Part shown: positions 27,001-40,400 of the stretch, in pieces
Layout of the letters: each line of letters starts with the position of its first letter
How positions within the stretch are numbered: position 1 is the stretch's first letter
DNA from: Promerops cafer
Lineage: Eukaryota > Chordata > Aves > Passeriformes > Nectariniidae
Reading direction: 5' to 3'
Length of the DNA: 64,000 nucleotides
Assembly: GCA_013398275.1 (NCBI GenBank)
Contig: VZSE01010765.1
Coordinates: 187,251-251,250 of the forward strand
Program-made: the position numbers and the translations under genes
The notes under the pieces: model-generated
Told to the model about the DNA's origin: nothing
Database searches by the model: none
What the model saw: the letters and a program-made list of their open reading frames with translations, nothing else

Positions 27001-28097
27001 TATATAAACTAAGCCTAACTAATGCAATATGGCTGTATACTTGTAGCTATTGATGGCAGTAACCATTACAAGCCCAAATAGGTTGCAGTCAGATGTTAAC
27101 CTAGAGTAGTGGAAGATTATTTTTAAATCACATTATTATAACAGACGATGTTAAAAACAAAAACAATGCTGAGTAAGCACCCTCTTAAGGGCGTTAGGTA
27201 CAAATAATATTCCTTCAATGCACTTGCATAATTTTGAAGTTCAATTCTGAACATTTCATCACACTAAAATGGCAGCTACTAACATTTTCCCCCCTCACAA
27301 TATTCTAAAAGTGCTGTGAAGTACTTTGAAATATTAGAGTCCCAGTCATTTTTATTTCTACACAGAATTATCAGTCACTGAATGCACTGAGTTGGCAAAA
27401 AGTTACATAAAACTATTCATTCCAGTGCATGAAATACTCACCTGTTCCATTCTTCTAATGGGAAATAATACCAGGATGTTTCTACCTATATGGGATAGAA
27501 GGGGAATAAGCAGAGGAAGAATAAATGCATAGGTTTAGTCTTTGGTTGCAGTAAACCAAAACAAAAATAAGAGAGCTTCCTAATATTTCAGACATTGTTG
27601 TTCTCCTGATCACCCCTGACTGTAAGAGAAAAAAAATCAAAGTGCCATTTTGAGATACTAATCAGCACCAAAGAAACACATGTCAGGCATGAAATTGGCT
27701 TTGGAAACCAGGGGCCTACAGGTAAAGACCTACATAGCATTCCAAAAAAAGCCTTGGCCTTGCCACATGGGACCATTTGGGAGACTTCCCACAAGTTTAG
27801 CTTGTTGCAAGAGGAAGACAGAACAGTATGCTCACTTTTTCCCCTGACACATGGTCACTGCAGAACTGACTGCAGAAAGCAGGTTTAGGTCTTTGCCACT
27901 TCAGAGCTCTCCCATGCTCAGAGAGTGGCACTTTCAGGCTCCAAATGCAATGTGTATGAGCTGAAGAATCTCCTCTCCTTTGGCAGGATATCCTCACAGT
28001 CATTTCCACATCTTAGGTCAGTGAAGTGAGAATTTCAACATACTGGTTCTTGCTAACAATAGGGCTGCATGAACAGGTAACCAGGATACAGGCAGAT
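24074..28097. other. Intergenic, downstream of the minus-strand gene
   Basis: About 4 kb of AT-rich sequence with a GGAA run near 25,395-25,425 and an A run near 25,447-25,460. No exon or transposon was recognised. It lies beyond the polyadenylation signal of the gene to its right. Confidence 0.4.
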
Positions 28098-28103
28098 TTT
28101 ATT
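28098..28103 (-). terminator. Polyadenylation signal AATAAA
   Basis: The minus strand reads ACAATAAAATCTGCC. The hexamer lies about 70 bases after the stop codon at 28,176-28,174 and is followed by GT-rich sequence, as expected of a cleavage region. It supports the exon to its right being terminal. Confidence 0.6.
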
Positions 28104-28173
28104 GTCATATGCACTCAGCTTTAAAACTAACTCAAAAGAAAGAAAGGAACTTCTTTAGACAGTTTTCCTTCTA

Positions 28174-28318
28174 TCAGGCCCCAAAATCCAGGTCAGCTTT
28201 ATTCTTCACGTCTTTCATTAAGTCAGCTAACATTGCATGGGCATCAAGGATTTTCTTAGGCACTGTTCTCACATAGCTTAAGTAGGGTCGAAAAGAGTAG
28301 ATAAAAACATGATTGTCT
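28174..28318 (-). CDS. Terminal coding exon of the minus-strand gene
   Basis: The exon starts after a pyrimidine-rich tract ending GTGTCTCCTAAG, with one base completing the codon left by the exon at 30.5 kb (AG plus A, giving Arg). It then codes for 47 residues and ends in TGA at 28,176-28,174. The protein includes FRPYLSYVRTVPKKILDAH and LADLMKDVKNKADLDFG, a charged helical end with good codon character. An alternative acceptor 22 bases upstream (TATTTCAG) is open in the same frame but would break the phase with the previous exon. An AATAAA follows. No family was recognised. Confidence 0.65.
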
Positions 28319-28342
28319 CTTAGGAGACACATACACACAGCT

Positions 28343-30464
28343 GAAATATTTGCTTTGGACATTTATAGACAAAAGCTTGGTCTTGGAGTATTCTTTCCAA
28401 CAACGTGCAGCGTCAGATAGCAGAAAGAGTAGCAGTCCTAGGAAAAAACACAACCTGCTATGGACAAAAGAAAAGTGAACCTTTTCGAGCCTGCTTTTGA
28501 AAACAATTCTTTATAAATTCCCTTCACTTTCACACAAAGCACAAGAGTAATGGGAGACAGAAGAAGCAACTGAAAGGAGCCTTAAGGTTGGCAGTAATGT
28601 TCCACCAAGGGATTTTTTGCCTTTTTTCTCATGTCTGTTTAAGACTTTGAACATTGGTTCCATATCAGAAGATTGCATCACTTGCTATGTCTGCATAGCA
28701 CTACACTTCTAAATTAACACTCCTGGCTCTCCATTATTCCAGAGGACCAGGCATGAGAATAACTAAAATATTGTTTCCCATTTTTCACTTCACGTATCCT
28801 TTCAGGAGAAACCTGGCAGCAAATGAAAGGTGATATGAGAGCATAGAATTCCCAAACCATGGACTGAGCCACACGCTACAGCACCTACACACACTGCCTT
28901 CCATTGTTAGCTGCCTGCAACTCCTCAGACTCTGCAGACTGGGTAAGAAATTGCCAAGTGTGTTACATAAAATTTTTTAACTTCTTTGATGAATTATTTT
29001 TCATAGGAGCATACATCCTTTTAAGGAACCCATGGGGATCAGATGAGTAATCATCAACAGTGACACCACATTGGTGGAAATTGATGTTTTACGTATTTTA
29101 AAGTAGCAAGAAAAGAAATGTTATCCAACAGAAGGAAGATGGCATATATAGCAGATTTGAATGTAATACAGAGCTGCAAAATGCTGAAGAAAAAGCAGAG
29201 GTGGACAACTGTGTTGCAGAGAGATAAAAAAGAAACCAAGTATATCCTGGGGTAATAGGTATAACTTAGGGTAAGGATGAAACCTAGGGGCAAGGACTCC
29301 AGATGCTGACAACTCACCTCAACAGCCCTTACCAACACCAGAGCGAAACCACAGGTCATAGGAATGGTACAGCTGTGACAGTGTAGTTGGCAGGTAGAAG
29401 ACTGTTCTTTGTACTTGAGATGTCATTACTGTCCTGCAAATATACCCGGGCTAAAGTTAAACCAAGGGGATTTCTAAAGAAACGCTGCGTTGCACTGAGC
29501 AGCACATATCCAAGGTGAGCTCAGCAGAGTACTTCATTTAGTACCACATTGACCTGAGATTTTAAATAATAAAGCAAGAAGGTCCTTTAATGGACCATAA
29601 CTGAAAACTGCCCAGAAAGAGGGGTCTATCTGATGTTGTTGTGTCACATACATACCTCAACCAATACCCCAAAGGCAAGTTGCTTTCCAGAAAAAGTTAT
29701 ACATGAGTTTAACTAAAAATTTTCTCTTTAGACTTGTACATAGCTATTTCTAATTACATGCAAGGCTTTCTTTCTGTACAGATTAGACACTCCAAATCTC
29801 TTACACTAAAAAATTAAGTTCTTTACAAGTCTATTTCAGTTCTTCTAACATAAAACATATTGTTTAATGTAAAACCTTATTAATTGGCTTATCTAGGACT
29901 GTACACCCAGTTTCTTAATTTCATTCCCCAGGAAGAGCTAGAACTGGAAATGTCTAAAGGAAAATACAAATCATTTTTATACAGAACTGAGAGAGTAATT
30001 TTTGAGAGCTAAAGTGTGCAGCTTGTGCCTTCACAAGGTAATCCATGACAGTTTTGTTAAGCACATCTTAATAACAATGGATTCATTACCCTTACAATCA
30101 CAGTTATGTCCATTCTCCAGACAGACACACATTTATTGCTTTAATTCCAATTAGGTGTTGTACTTCTGAACACAGCATTACCAACAGCCTACGTTTAGCC
30201 TTTTTACAATTACATTCATAAAGAAAATACGTTTAGGAGATGCATGTGAAGACATGAAAGGCAGCTGAAGAAGCAATAAGGGTGAGTGACTAATGGACAA
30301 GTTTTCTCTGAATATATTCACTCCTATTCCTGCTCAAATTTGTTCTATGATATGACATTCTCTCTTACTCTCCTACATGGGCATTTGCATTTCACACACA
30401 CAAGTCTGACCAACAGTAGCTGAGGAAGAGAAATACCATTATAGACAGTAAATGTGCAAACCTA
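28343..30464 (-). other. Intron of the minus-strand gene
   Basis: AT-rich sequence between the last two exons. A 101-codon minus frame at 29.05-29.36 kb is hydrophobic and has no convincing donor or acceptor, so I treat it as intronic. Confidence 0.5.
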
Positions 30465-30466
30465 AC

Positions 30467-30555
30467 CTTTTCTCCAATTGGATAATGTCTTCTAAGATAT
30501 TCAGAGCCTCATTTTTTTTCTCAGTTACAAGAATGTAAATCATGATGAGTTTCTT
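30467..30555 (-). CDS. Penultimate coding exon, helical repeat-like
   Basis: Bounded by TTTCTCAGCTCAG upstream and GAAAAG|GTTAGG downstream. Only one frame is open. It starts in phase 0, giving KKLIMIYILVTEKKNEALN then ILEDIIQLEK, and leaves two bases (AG). The pattern EALNILEDIIQLE resembles the second helix of a TPR unit. Phases fit the exon at 34.3 kb (ends in phase 0) and the terminal exon (one leading base). The donor GTTAGG is below average. Confidence 0.65.
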
Positions 30556-30557
30556 CT

Positions 30558-33500
30558 GAGCTGAGAAAAACTGTGTTCTTAGATTTTATGCCTTCTGGTG
30601 GTTTATTGCCCAAAAGCACACACATCCTTATGCTTAGAGGTGAGACACTTCTCTCTGGCACATTGTCAGCAGGATCCAAGCTGAACTAGCCTCCTTGATT
30701 AAGCTACTAGGAAAGATCCAGAAGACATGGACTGTAACAACTGGTTTGTCCAGTCCTGGAATCACCAGAATGATGACCAGCAGTTATCTATGGCCTTGTC
30801 TTATAGGTGGCTCAGCACACCACAATATCACTGTGTAAGGAAACCTATTCATGGGGATTTGCATTCTTCAAGCCAGCTCTTGGAGACTGGGTCCCAAAAG
30901 CAGTAGAAAATTAAAGACTTCTGTAAGCTGATGGCAGTTAAACTCCAAGTCAACTGTACTGCTTAAATATGAAAGTTTATCCTTATAATCACCAGCTATA
31001 GAAATAAAACGAGCATGATATTTTCAAACAAATATCTCACTGTTTCCTCTTGGGAGTAGGCTACCTTCTGGCTACAGATCAATGGCCCACTAATAAGTGG
31101 CTTGGGAACAGCATGTAACAAAGTGGAAAAGCTCTCTTGCCAGAATTCAGAAGTTATCATCATCATCTCAATTTTAACCTAGAAAAAAAAAAGTGGTTTT
31201 GAAAGTATTCCAAGCAATTCAAAGAAATCCATCAAAACAGCATTTTCAATCAAGCATACAATAAAATCTAATATACAGGAAACCAATGTTCCCAGTTAGA
31301 TACAGGAAGTGTTGCTATAGTCCCTTTTGTTGAGGAGAAATGAAAGACTTTGTGGGAGCAGACATAAACTACTGAAAAATGCAGCATGGCTAAGATCCTG
31401 GCCCACAAGCTTGAAGAATATTAAACATCAAAGCATTTTAGGGCATTGGCAAGTGGAGATGGATTTAATCAAAAGAATATTTACATATGAATAACATAGC
31501 TCACACACATTTATAGCTATCCATGAAAAATTAAATTAATTTGCAATGCAAACCAACTGAGGCAGCTAGTGAATGCCAATGAATGATGAATACCACTAAT
31601 GACAGAACTGTATTTAATTGGTTTTAAAAAAGCATATTAATTTTTTCAGTAAGTGGTTATTGTATATTATAAAGATTTTCTAAAGTCCCTGTGTTACTGG
31701 CAAAGTGTCCAGTACAGGAATCAATCAGAGCAAATTATAATCTTTCCATTTCCTCATATACACAAGGATTAGCTTAACCATCAAAAGAAAGGAGCTTGGG
31801 AAATGTGGTTAAAAACATACAGAGGCTGGGAAAACCTCAATACACTTTGCTGCAGCTTGTTTGTACCTACAGGGCACGGAGGCAATGACAGCATCACCTC
31901 TAGAAGTACTCAGTGACTGCATACCCAAGCTTCAGTGGCACAGAAGAGTCAATCAGTGACTGAACCTCTGAGCAGCTTCCAAGCCCTTTTGATGCCAGCA
32001 CTTCGTTCAGAAGGCCAGGCTAAATCTAGTCCCACAGAAACCTGACAGGCAACACTCAGTGGAGATGTAAAAGCCTCATCAGCAAGTTTTTTCATCTACT
32101 GTTTGGTTCACTGCTGGTGCATCAAATTACTAGTATACATAGATACAGCCTAAAAGCAAGAGACAAAGAAAATAAGTCCTCAAACTGCCTCTTGTATGTT
32201 GAAATTATACACAGAAGTCTTAAAAGCTGGTTATTGATACCAGTGCTTGTAAGAGCTCACTAACTGCTAAAGCCCATGAAGAGACCGAAAGTTATACAGC
32301 TCATGAAACAATGAACAGGTAAATATCTTCAGATATATTTGTTCAGAATAGTAGCATTTTTTTAATTAACCCAAATCTCAACATGGCCTCAACTTGCTCT
32401 CCAAACCCCAAAACACACATGATTATTTCAGCACACCTAGAACACTTCAACTGCAAATCATGTTCCAAGCAATATGCAATGATGGCTGCTGTCTTTGTTT
32501 AAGACAATTTGAGGGGCTGGACATTCTAAAATGAGTTAACTCCCCTTAGTTTCAGCCAATGCCTCTCCATCAATAAGAAGAAAACAAGTGCGAGCAAAGT
32601 GAAAAAAACCCCAGTTTATTAACAGGCAAAGAATAAGGATTACTAGATACAAAATTACTAAGTCCCAAGATCATTCTTTTCACTAAGATTTATTCTCAGA
32701 CTAATATAATAAAAATAAATATATTTATTGAACATCAGGCAATAGTTTACGTTTTTCATATTATAAAAGGGGAAACTACCCAAGACCTGTGGTAGTCAAC
32801 AATTAATTAATAGATTAGGGTTACCAAGTCACAGCCCTCAGACTGAAACAACATTTCAGATGAAATCTGTCTTGAGGAATGTTTCCCAAACAAACAAAAG
32901 GAAGTTAAAGACACAACCCAATATGGAGTTCTTATGATGTGTCAAGTTTTGACCATGTTTTTTTCTTCATATTTTGTCATGAGAAACTTTCTAGACATTT
33001 TTACAGGAAGGAACTGGTATGTTCAAGGCAATAAAAACTAAGACTTCAAGTGCAGCTGAGGAAAAGAACCGACCACACCAAGCTCTTGAATGACACAAAT
33101 GTGCGTAAGTTGTCCAGAAAATATTTCATAATGCAACTTGGGTAAACACATCCAACTAATGAAATATCACTCAAAATAATTTAAACCACCTTCTCCCTCT
33201 AAATAATGACACCTTTCTGTGACGTGCAGTGGTTAGGATTCACAAGAGCAGATCATGAAACTGCCTTTTCTACAGTCTGCCGTCTGGAAGCTTGTAATAT
33301 CACACACCTCCATTGCTTTTGGTTAGGAGACCCAATAATGCTTTGCTGCCATCTGTTGTTTTGGGACTCCTCATATGACTCTTCCATGATCCTGACAGAG
33401 TGCCACTTTGCTGTTCTTGTTTATGATGGGGGATGATCTGCAAGCTCTGGCATTCTGTGTGTGGAGCTGCACGTCCTGTGATATCCAAGACAACTCCTCC

Positions 33501-34323
33501 TTCCAGAGTCTCTTCTCAGAGCAGGGCCAAAGCTTATAAATAGGGTGTGTGACAGCAAAATGAAATATAATCCTTTGCAGTAAATTACATGTGAACTTGA
33601 TTACACCAGTTCAATTCATCCATGGTTATTAAAAGTAGTAAGAAAGTTGCTGTGAAGCCCTGTTTGTCCAACTCTAGAACATTAAAGAAGAAATACAACA
33701 CTGCTATTGTACTACAGTAGTAAGTACTGTTATTTAATACAGGTTGTGTTAAGAAAAAATAGTACTTAACAACAGATATGATGATTTTGTCACAGCACTC
33801 TTTGAGCAAGTGAAGTACTGCTCAAAATTATGATTACACTTGTTCTGGTTTAAAAAAAAATAAACATAAACTTGACTAAGCCAAAACAGGTAAAAGTGCA
33901 AGGAGGGTTTAGTAGTTCTTATGAATCTATTGATAGAAACACTGTTGCTAAAATAACAGTATGTCAGAAGGATGGGGGAAGGGCTAGAAACACGTAACTT
34001 TAATAACTAAAAAGATCTAGTTTCAGATCTTCTCATTAATGCTAGAGCTCATTTACCACAGCTACGTAAGCACAGACTTTATTCAATACATTTCAAACCA
34101 CAAAATACCTGTTTTTCTTTGCTACCATCACCTTTGACATCCAAATACTTCAGCAAATGTTAGCCATTATAGCACCCTTGTGAGGCAAGGGGCTTTAACA
34201 CTGCTGCTTGCCATTAGGGTGGGTCAGAGAGCAATGCCTCAAATTTAACTGCCCCAAATCATATTAGAAGCCTTCCACAGAATCAGGACTGTATTCCTGA
34301 CTGACATATCCATGTGTGACCTT
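30558..34323 (-). other. Intron of the minus-strand gene
   Basis: About 3.8 kb, AT-rich, no transposon recognised. A 62-codon minus frame (33,300-33,488) has an acceptor-like and a donor-like edge, but its 0-to-1 phase does not fit between the flanking exons, so it was not called. Confidence 0.5.
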
Positions 34324-34325
34324 AC

Positions 34326-34468
34326 CTTCTGGATCTGTCTTTCCACAGTGCTTAACAGATGCTCAGCCCCTTCCCCACCTTTCAGAAAAAGGTCAGACAT
34401 GGATATTTTGGTAACAGAGAAAGCTCTGTGCAGAATAACTAGTGTAGTGAGCATTAGGGATTCCTCCA
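34326..34468 (-). CDS. Internal coding exon
   Basis: Acceptor ...GGAACAAACAG and a near-perfect donor CCAGAAG|GTAAGG. After two leading bases it codes for 47 residues: EESLMLTTLVILHRAFSV, then a stretch containing SDLFLKGGEGAEHLLS, ending VERQIQK in phase 0. The open frame happens to contain an upstream ATG, but the leading bases join the exon at 34,728-34,626 (G plus TG gives Val). The composition is amphipathic-helical. It is among the best-supported exons because of the donor. Confidence 0.7.
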
Positions 34469-34625
34469 CTGTTTGTTCCAATAACAAAACAGGCTCCCCA
34501 GGTTCCATTTAAAAACAGACTTTTCCTCATTTGCACAAGCTGTACTTATGGTGAAGAAAATGTCTAGAATGGTATCTCTCTTTAAAGTAGAAATTGTCAC
34601 CAAATCAATAAAATAAATTTATCAC

Positions 34626-34728
34626 CTGCATGACACTGCCTGGAAGAATTACCCCTCAGGCCAAAAATTGTCAAGCTACTACCTAATGTAGTTTTTCTTT
34701 TCTTCCTTTCCCTCCCTTTGCGGTATTC
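34626..34728 (-). CDS. Internal coding exon, basic segment
   Basis: Acceptor AACTCAGCCCTTAGAG and donor CATGCAG|GTGATA. One frame is open: 34 codons from phase 0 plus one leftover base. It begins EYRKGRERKKRKTT, a lysine/arginine-rich stretch that could be a nuclear localisation signal, and continues GSSLTIFGLRGNSSRQCHA. Its end phase matches the two leading bases of the next exon. An alternative acceptor two bases earlier would shift the join. The intron to the next exon is only about 157 bases. Confidence 0.45.
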
Positions 34729-34730
34729 CT

Positions 34731-37348
34731 CTAAGGGCTGAGTTACCACAGTTCTTTATTTCCCTGGAGTTCCTAAATGCTGTTATTATTCCTTGGGCAC
34801 ATCTGACTGAGAGCCCTATAACTTGCTTCCTAACGGGTTTCAGCCTAGCCTATCTGACATAGGACAAATTCTTATAAAGTCTCTGTAACTGATTTATAAA
34901 GTTTTACATGTTGCATGGAAGGCTGATTTTTAGCTATGACTTTTATCAGTCTTCTTCCTTCAAATACATTTAGGATGTCACAACGATTTTAGCAAGTTAT
35001 TCACTAGGCTTCTGTTGAATATTCTTAATGACCACAGAAGTTTTATTTTCTGCACATCTGTCTTGTGGTCATGAAACTAGCTCCCAGAGAGTGTTCAAAG
35101 TAACTCCATCATGCATTTCTGTTGCTAGCACAGATGGGGAATAGGACACTGGCAACCCTAAAAAATCTGGGGTTAATAGTGCCTTTTACCTATAACACTA
35201 CTACTCTACTTCTTTACAGATGCCATTAGAGAAAAGTATTAGTGAGAGCCATGGCATGTAGCCCCCAGCTGCTTTTCTGCTCACATTCCTTCTTCCCATC
35301 AGGGCCATATGCAGAGTTAAATTCCTGCTCCTCAGGGGTTTTGACCCCATGTCTCCCATCTCTCTGCAAATGTGGCACTCTACAAGGCTTTACAGGTTGA
35401 GAGGTGGACCACAGGACCTTTCCTAGGAGGATTTATATCGTGGTCCCTCACTGCAAAAAAAATATTCTCTGTGATCACCTTTTCTCCCCTAGAACACCAA
35501 TTTGGGTCTCTCAAGATCAAATGGCCACACCTACCACTTGACTAACAGACAATCAGTGGCAAAATCGTGGCACACAGGTTCATTTACAGGAACAGATCAT
35601 TCAATGAGTCTTTCTGCACAACAAGCAAGGGGAATGCCACAGAACACCATGGCCCTTCACTGCATTCAGCTCCCCCTGAGCATAAGCCTTCAGATCATAG
35701 CCTTCAGTTCGATAACAGGACCAAGTACTTTGCCCCTCAGGGAAAAAGAAGAAAGAAAAAATGATGAAAATAAAAAAAAAAAAACCACTTTCCCAACTTG
35801 AAAGAAATTCTACCAAAGAGAAAATAATTCCTGAATGTTTTCTCCTGTAAATGGCAGCAAGTCATTAACTTCTTAATTTCCCATAGCATTTACTAGGTGA
35901 ATCTAGTCACTCTCCATTATGCTCTAGCATTGTTTTACTAGTTACATTTCCTCAAAATAGAGGAGTGCTAAATCCTCTTCTTCCCTTGGTGAGAGATCAT
36001 TGGATGGTTATACCAACCCTTAGAAATTCTCAATCTCTTTGAAAATCTGAATGATCCAACTGTCTTTGCAATTTTTTTGTGCTCACTGAGACTCGCTCAA
36101 GGTCACAGAAAAATGTATTGGTATAGCCAGCATGGCTTCTCTTCTCTGGACCCCTTCTCCAAAGACTTTAGAGTCCCAGTGTCAATGTTTCTCTTTGTTA
36201 CTTCTAAAAGTACACTAATTTTTGGCCTTCTGTTTTCCCTCCATGTAAAATTTATCCCAGTGTAGTTTCCTTAGCTATTGCTACTGCACTTCACCTTACA
36301 GAACTTTCATCCCTTTTTTTCTTTAGTGATGACAAATATCACCAAGGACCTGTGGTAGGACAGATGTAATGCCAGAGCCTAAGTGTTTTTGTCTGTCCAA
36401 ATTTTCCAATTCTTTTTTAATTGGAAGTTTATTGAGCACTGAGGTGCTTCCTTCACACTGTCTGGGATTCTTTGGAATTTGCCCTACATGTATTTGCCAA
36501 TGTGCTGAAGTAAACAAGTTGTACCTGGAAGATAGACATTTGTGCAATGGAAAGGTCTTGTTCAAATCCTTTTCAGCAGGAAGCCAAGTCCAAGGACAAC
36601 AAATTGTTTATCCTTTGTTCCTGTTTCTTATGCAACATCATCCTGGAAGAACATACATATATGGCCAGCAACATCGCCCCTGGATCTCAGGCACAGCATG
36701 TTCCCTCTGTAGAGAACACCCTTCTCCTGACCCTGATAAACAATTACAGAGCAGCTCTGATTCAACAATGACTTTCCTGCACTGCATCATTAAGCTGAAC
36801 CACAATAAAACTCTCTATGCCATTGTCCACAGCTCTCAGCGTTCTCCACCCTGATAAAAACTAGTTTTGTGCTTAAAATTATCCCTGCACTTCACAAAGG
36901 CAGCACACTGGGTGCTTTATTCTCTTTGGCAGAGTCACTTTTATGTGGTAGCTGTATACATCCCCAGACAAAGAAACTCTTGCTGTTAAATATCCAATCT
37001 TGCAAGATTTATGCTTTTCCAGAACAATTATCCACCTTCATTTCATGCAGCAGTGACTGAAGTTCCCAACAGAATCCAATCATAATCCAGAACAATTAAG
37101 TCACACATCCTAATTATGGTTTTGTACCCTCACTACCATGACTCCATCTAAAATACTGGCTTTCTGAAAAAATTCTACAAAATATTCTACAGTGTATAAG
37201 GGAAGTTAACCATCCTTTATTATACAGGAACAGTGAGCAATTTCTACTGTCTTCCAGAGCCTTCCCAAGGGCAGCCATAAATAATACAATTCCTACTTAA
37301 GGAATACAATAGGTCCTAAAGTTAAACACATGGACTCTCTAAGTTTAC
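34731..37348 (-). other. Intron of the minus-strand gene
   Basis: AT-rich. One possible extra phase-0-to-0 exon at 35,541-35,479 (acceptor TTGTCTGTTAG, donor AAAAG|GTGATC) would not disturb the frame, but has only 21 codons and weak protein character. The 161-codon plus-strand frame at 36.4-36.9 kb has no support. Confidence 0.4.
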
Positions 37349-37420
37349 CTCCACAGCCCCACTTTTTAACATGAATCCAACCAGAAGATTTCGTGTAGAT
37401 CTCAGAGAGGTGTCAACAGA
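37349..37420 (-). CDS. Internal coding exon
   Basis: Exactly 24 codons, phase 0 to phase 0, between acceptor GAGATAATTTAG and donor GTGGAG|GTAAAC. It reads SVDTSLRSTRNLLVGFMLK and SGAVE. One other frame has an early stop. Its phase fits the exon at 42.9 kb (ends phase 0) and the one at 34.7 kb (starts phase 0). The pyrimidine tract is weak, which lowers confidence. Confidence 0.5.
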
Positions 37421-37422
37421 CT

Positions 37423-40400
37423 AAATTATCTCACAGTAGTCACACCTCCTTAATTTACACCTACTCTCAGCTGGGAGAATTCAAGATGTGTATATTGGGG
37501 CTTATTGTAAATGTCAGTCACGAAACTGCTCAGCTTTGCTCCCAGAGCTATGCCAGTCTTTCAAAATCAATGGATCCTGGTCTCTTGTTTTCCCTGTACC
37601 TTCAAATGCAAAAAGCTAAGTTCAACAGGAAACAAGGAAGCACACAAGGTCACTGGAAACTGGAAGGATGGCTCGAAATAATTGCTGGATCATTAGCAGT
37701 ATTTGAAAGCAGCATTAGCATGAAAAAAAACTGTAATTAGAAGCAACCTTTCCTTATCCTGCCACAAGGCTGACTGCCTCTAATGTGATGAAAGCAAGCA
37801 GGACAGCTCCATTTTGTAAACACAGGGAGCAGACACCAAGAAATACATGCCAAAAGGAGTGCTTCTCTGTAAGAATTTTGAAAGTTTGTAGAGCTGGTAC
37901 CAAGAAGAAAAGTTTCTCCTGGAATTCAAGCTCGTGGAATCCAATCCTTCACTCAGAATCCCAGCTTTCATTTTCTCTGTAGAATAAAAGTCTTTGAAAC
38001 AGGGAACACAAAGCTTAGTAAATATAGAAAGAAAAGTATAGTGACAATATTTAATCATATTTTCAGTGTAATATTTTCAACCTGCATCAAGGAGGCATGT
38101 GAGACAACAGTAGAAAACTAAAAGAACTATTCCAGCTTTGTAAACAGGAACATCAGTTTGGTCTCTGACATTTTCTTTAACGTAAGAAGAACAGGCTTAA
38201 ATCTCAACAAGAAAAAAAAAGATAAATTATTTATAAAGATCCCCAGGCAGATTCAGGAAAACAAAATAAAAATATACTATATAACACTGTGTAAGTAAAA
38301 CTAACAAATCCCAGAAAAACTGAGATTTTTCAGGTATGTTTACATGCCTGAACCCAACAGATTTCAGTTTATAAATTCAAATCACCTTCCAGTACCTACA
38401 AAATTAACAAAACAAGAGCCGTAAATCTGACCAAAGAGCAATAGTCTGTCTCTTCCCTGTCCCTCTGAGGACAGGTTTTCTCTTCCCAGCTCTCTGCCAC
38501 ACTGACTTGCTCTGTTGCAAGGCCAGAAGAGGGATGTCTGTGACTGGCAATCCACCCAGAGGCTTCCAGGATGTTCTTACACAAACACATCTTCTGTCTT
38601 ATGTCCCAGAGATGAAGGACAAAAAACAAACAAACAAACAAAAAAATTGCATAGAATGGGTGGGAATTTTAAGATTTCTTTGGCAAATAAGCTAGCAAGT
38701 GGATTATAAGTGGAAATCCTGCCATGCAAAACCTCACTGACTGCAGGGACAGAGGTGCTCAATGCCTCTTCTTCAGCATATGTAACAACTTAAGTGTGTG
38801 CCCATTCTTCCATTAATGTAGAGAACTTTATGGAGGATTTCTTATCATAAGTGCTGTTGACAAAATCTTTTTCACTTGTGCAAAAAAAAAAAAACAACAA
38901 AATATCCATGCTATTTTACAGCTGGATAGATGAAGGCACAAAAGGGAACTCAACTACAGAGCTGAGAATGAGATACAGCTTCCCTGTCCCAAGCAGCTTG
39001 GGCAGGCTTTCTTCCTCAGCAGGGATCACAGCAGGCCTGACAAGGCACCACACTTGCTCCCTCTCACAACAAACCATGAAGAGCTGAGGCAGACATTAAT
39101 TAGCCCACCCAACTGTGGAGGTAGATCAGCCCTGTTTAAGCAGTGCTGACTTCCTGCAAGCACAGCCCAGGGATCTCTGAGGCACTTCTGCATGACAAAT
39201 TTGATGTATGAGCTTGACTTCACAAGAGGTAAGTGTCCCACATACATCTGCAAACACGGAGGAATGGCAGTGGTTTCCATGGCAATGTTCATCTAAAAAG
39301 AGCTCTCGGTTCATCCATCCTGCTCCTCTCTGCCCTGTATCCCAGAAATGCATCTCTCCCTGAGTTTATTTGCCTTCCTTCTGCTTGCAGGACTCCCGTG
39401 GGTCCCTGGGAGGGCAGAGAAGCCCTTGGGGACATGCCTGAATTTTTCATGTACAATGAGCAATTAGATGATGAAAGCCCCAGTGGGCTTGAGAGTATAG
39501 GTGTATTTTAACTGTGAGCAGTTCCATCTTCAGATTCCATACTAGGATACAAAAGCACAATAGTCTTAGTACCCCAGCTACGGTTCTCCTGATAGAACAA
39601 ACTCAAAGCAAGACACAAGAAAAGATGCTTTTACAACCTAAAGGCAGACCTCCACATGCCATATCTTCACTCATACTAGTGTCCATAGTCTCATTCCTCT
39701 TTTCCTGCATTGGCAGGCACTTCTAGCCACATGAAAGGTAAATAGAAAAAGCCCTCCAGTGCCTGGTTATCTGAAGCTGTCACATGGAGTGCATATTTCT
39801 ACATCTGCAGAGAGGAAGAAGATAGAATCCTGCTCTGGGGTCCAGCTTGCACAGTGCAGCTCCTGTGATTGCACGTTTTCCAAGTTACTGATACGCTACC
39901 ATGACTATTTACAAAAACCAGTTGTGTAGGGATGAAAAATGTCTGTCCCTCCTCTGCAAAGTACATGGAGACCTACAGAAGAAAATCTTGCTACATGTTA
40001 TAAAGTTGATGTCTTTCGTGTATCTGCAACCTGAAGTGTTTGTTCCTTTTCACATAAGGAATATGTGAATTCTAAGTAGAAATTAATGTCTTATTCATGG
40101 TATCCAAACCTATCACATTTTGCTGAACCTGTAGTCTATTTTAAAGAAAACTTGTCCTTTTTTTGCTGCTACTTAAGTCCAGACAAGTGAAACTTATGCC
40201 AGAGACCCCTTTCTCTCCTTATTTAATCCCTCACCTTTCTTCTGTTAGAAACATCTCTTGGTCTGTTCCCTCCCCAGCTCTCAGATCTCTTGCCTTTTAT
40301 TTCTAGTTACGTGAAGAATAACTGAGACCTTCCTACAGTACCTGTATTTTTAAAGAAAGCAACATGCTTTGGTGTGCAGGTGCTGGACTGCAGACTGAAA

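Noticed and set aside
33300..33488. Minus-strand stretch with acceptor-like and donor-like edges
   Set aside because: Its 0-to-1 phase cannot fit between the exons at 34.3 and 30.5 kb, whose only open frames require a phase-0-to-0 insert.
36369..36854. 161-codon open frame on the plus strand
   Set aside because: No recognisable motif, no splice or promoter context, inside an intron of the opposite-strand gene. Length is within chance for 64 kb.
37880..37985. Minus-strand open stretch after a very good acceptor (TTTTATTCTACAG)
   Set aside because: Only weak GTACCA or GTGTCT donors follow. I could not close an exon that fits the phase-0 neighbours.
39126..39236. Plus-strand consensus donor ACAAGAG|GTAAGTG
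   Set aside because: All three frames between the nearest acceptor (TTTAAGCAG) and this donor contain stops.
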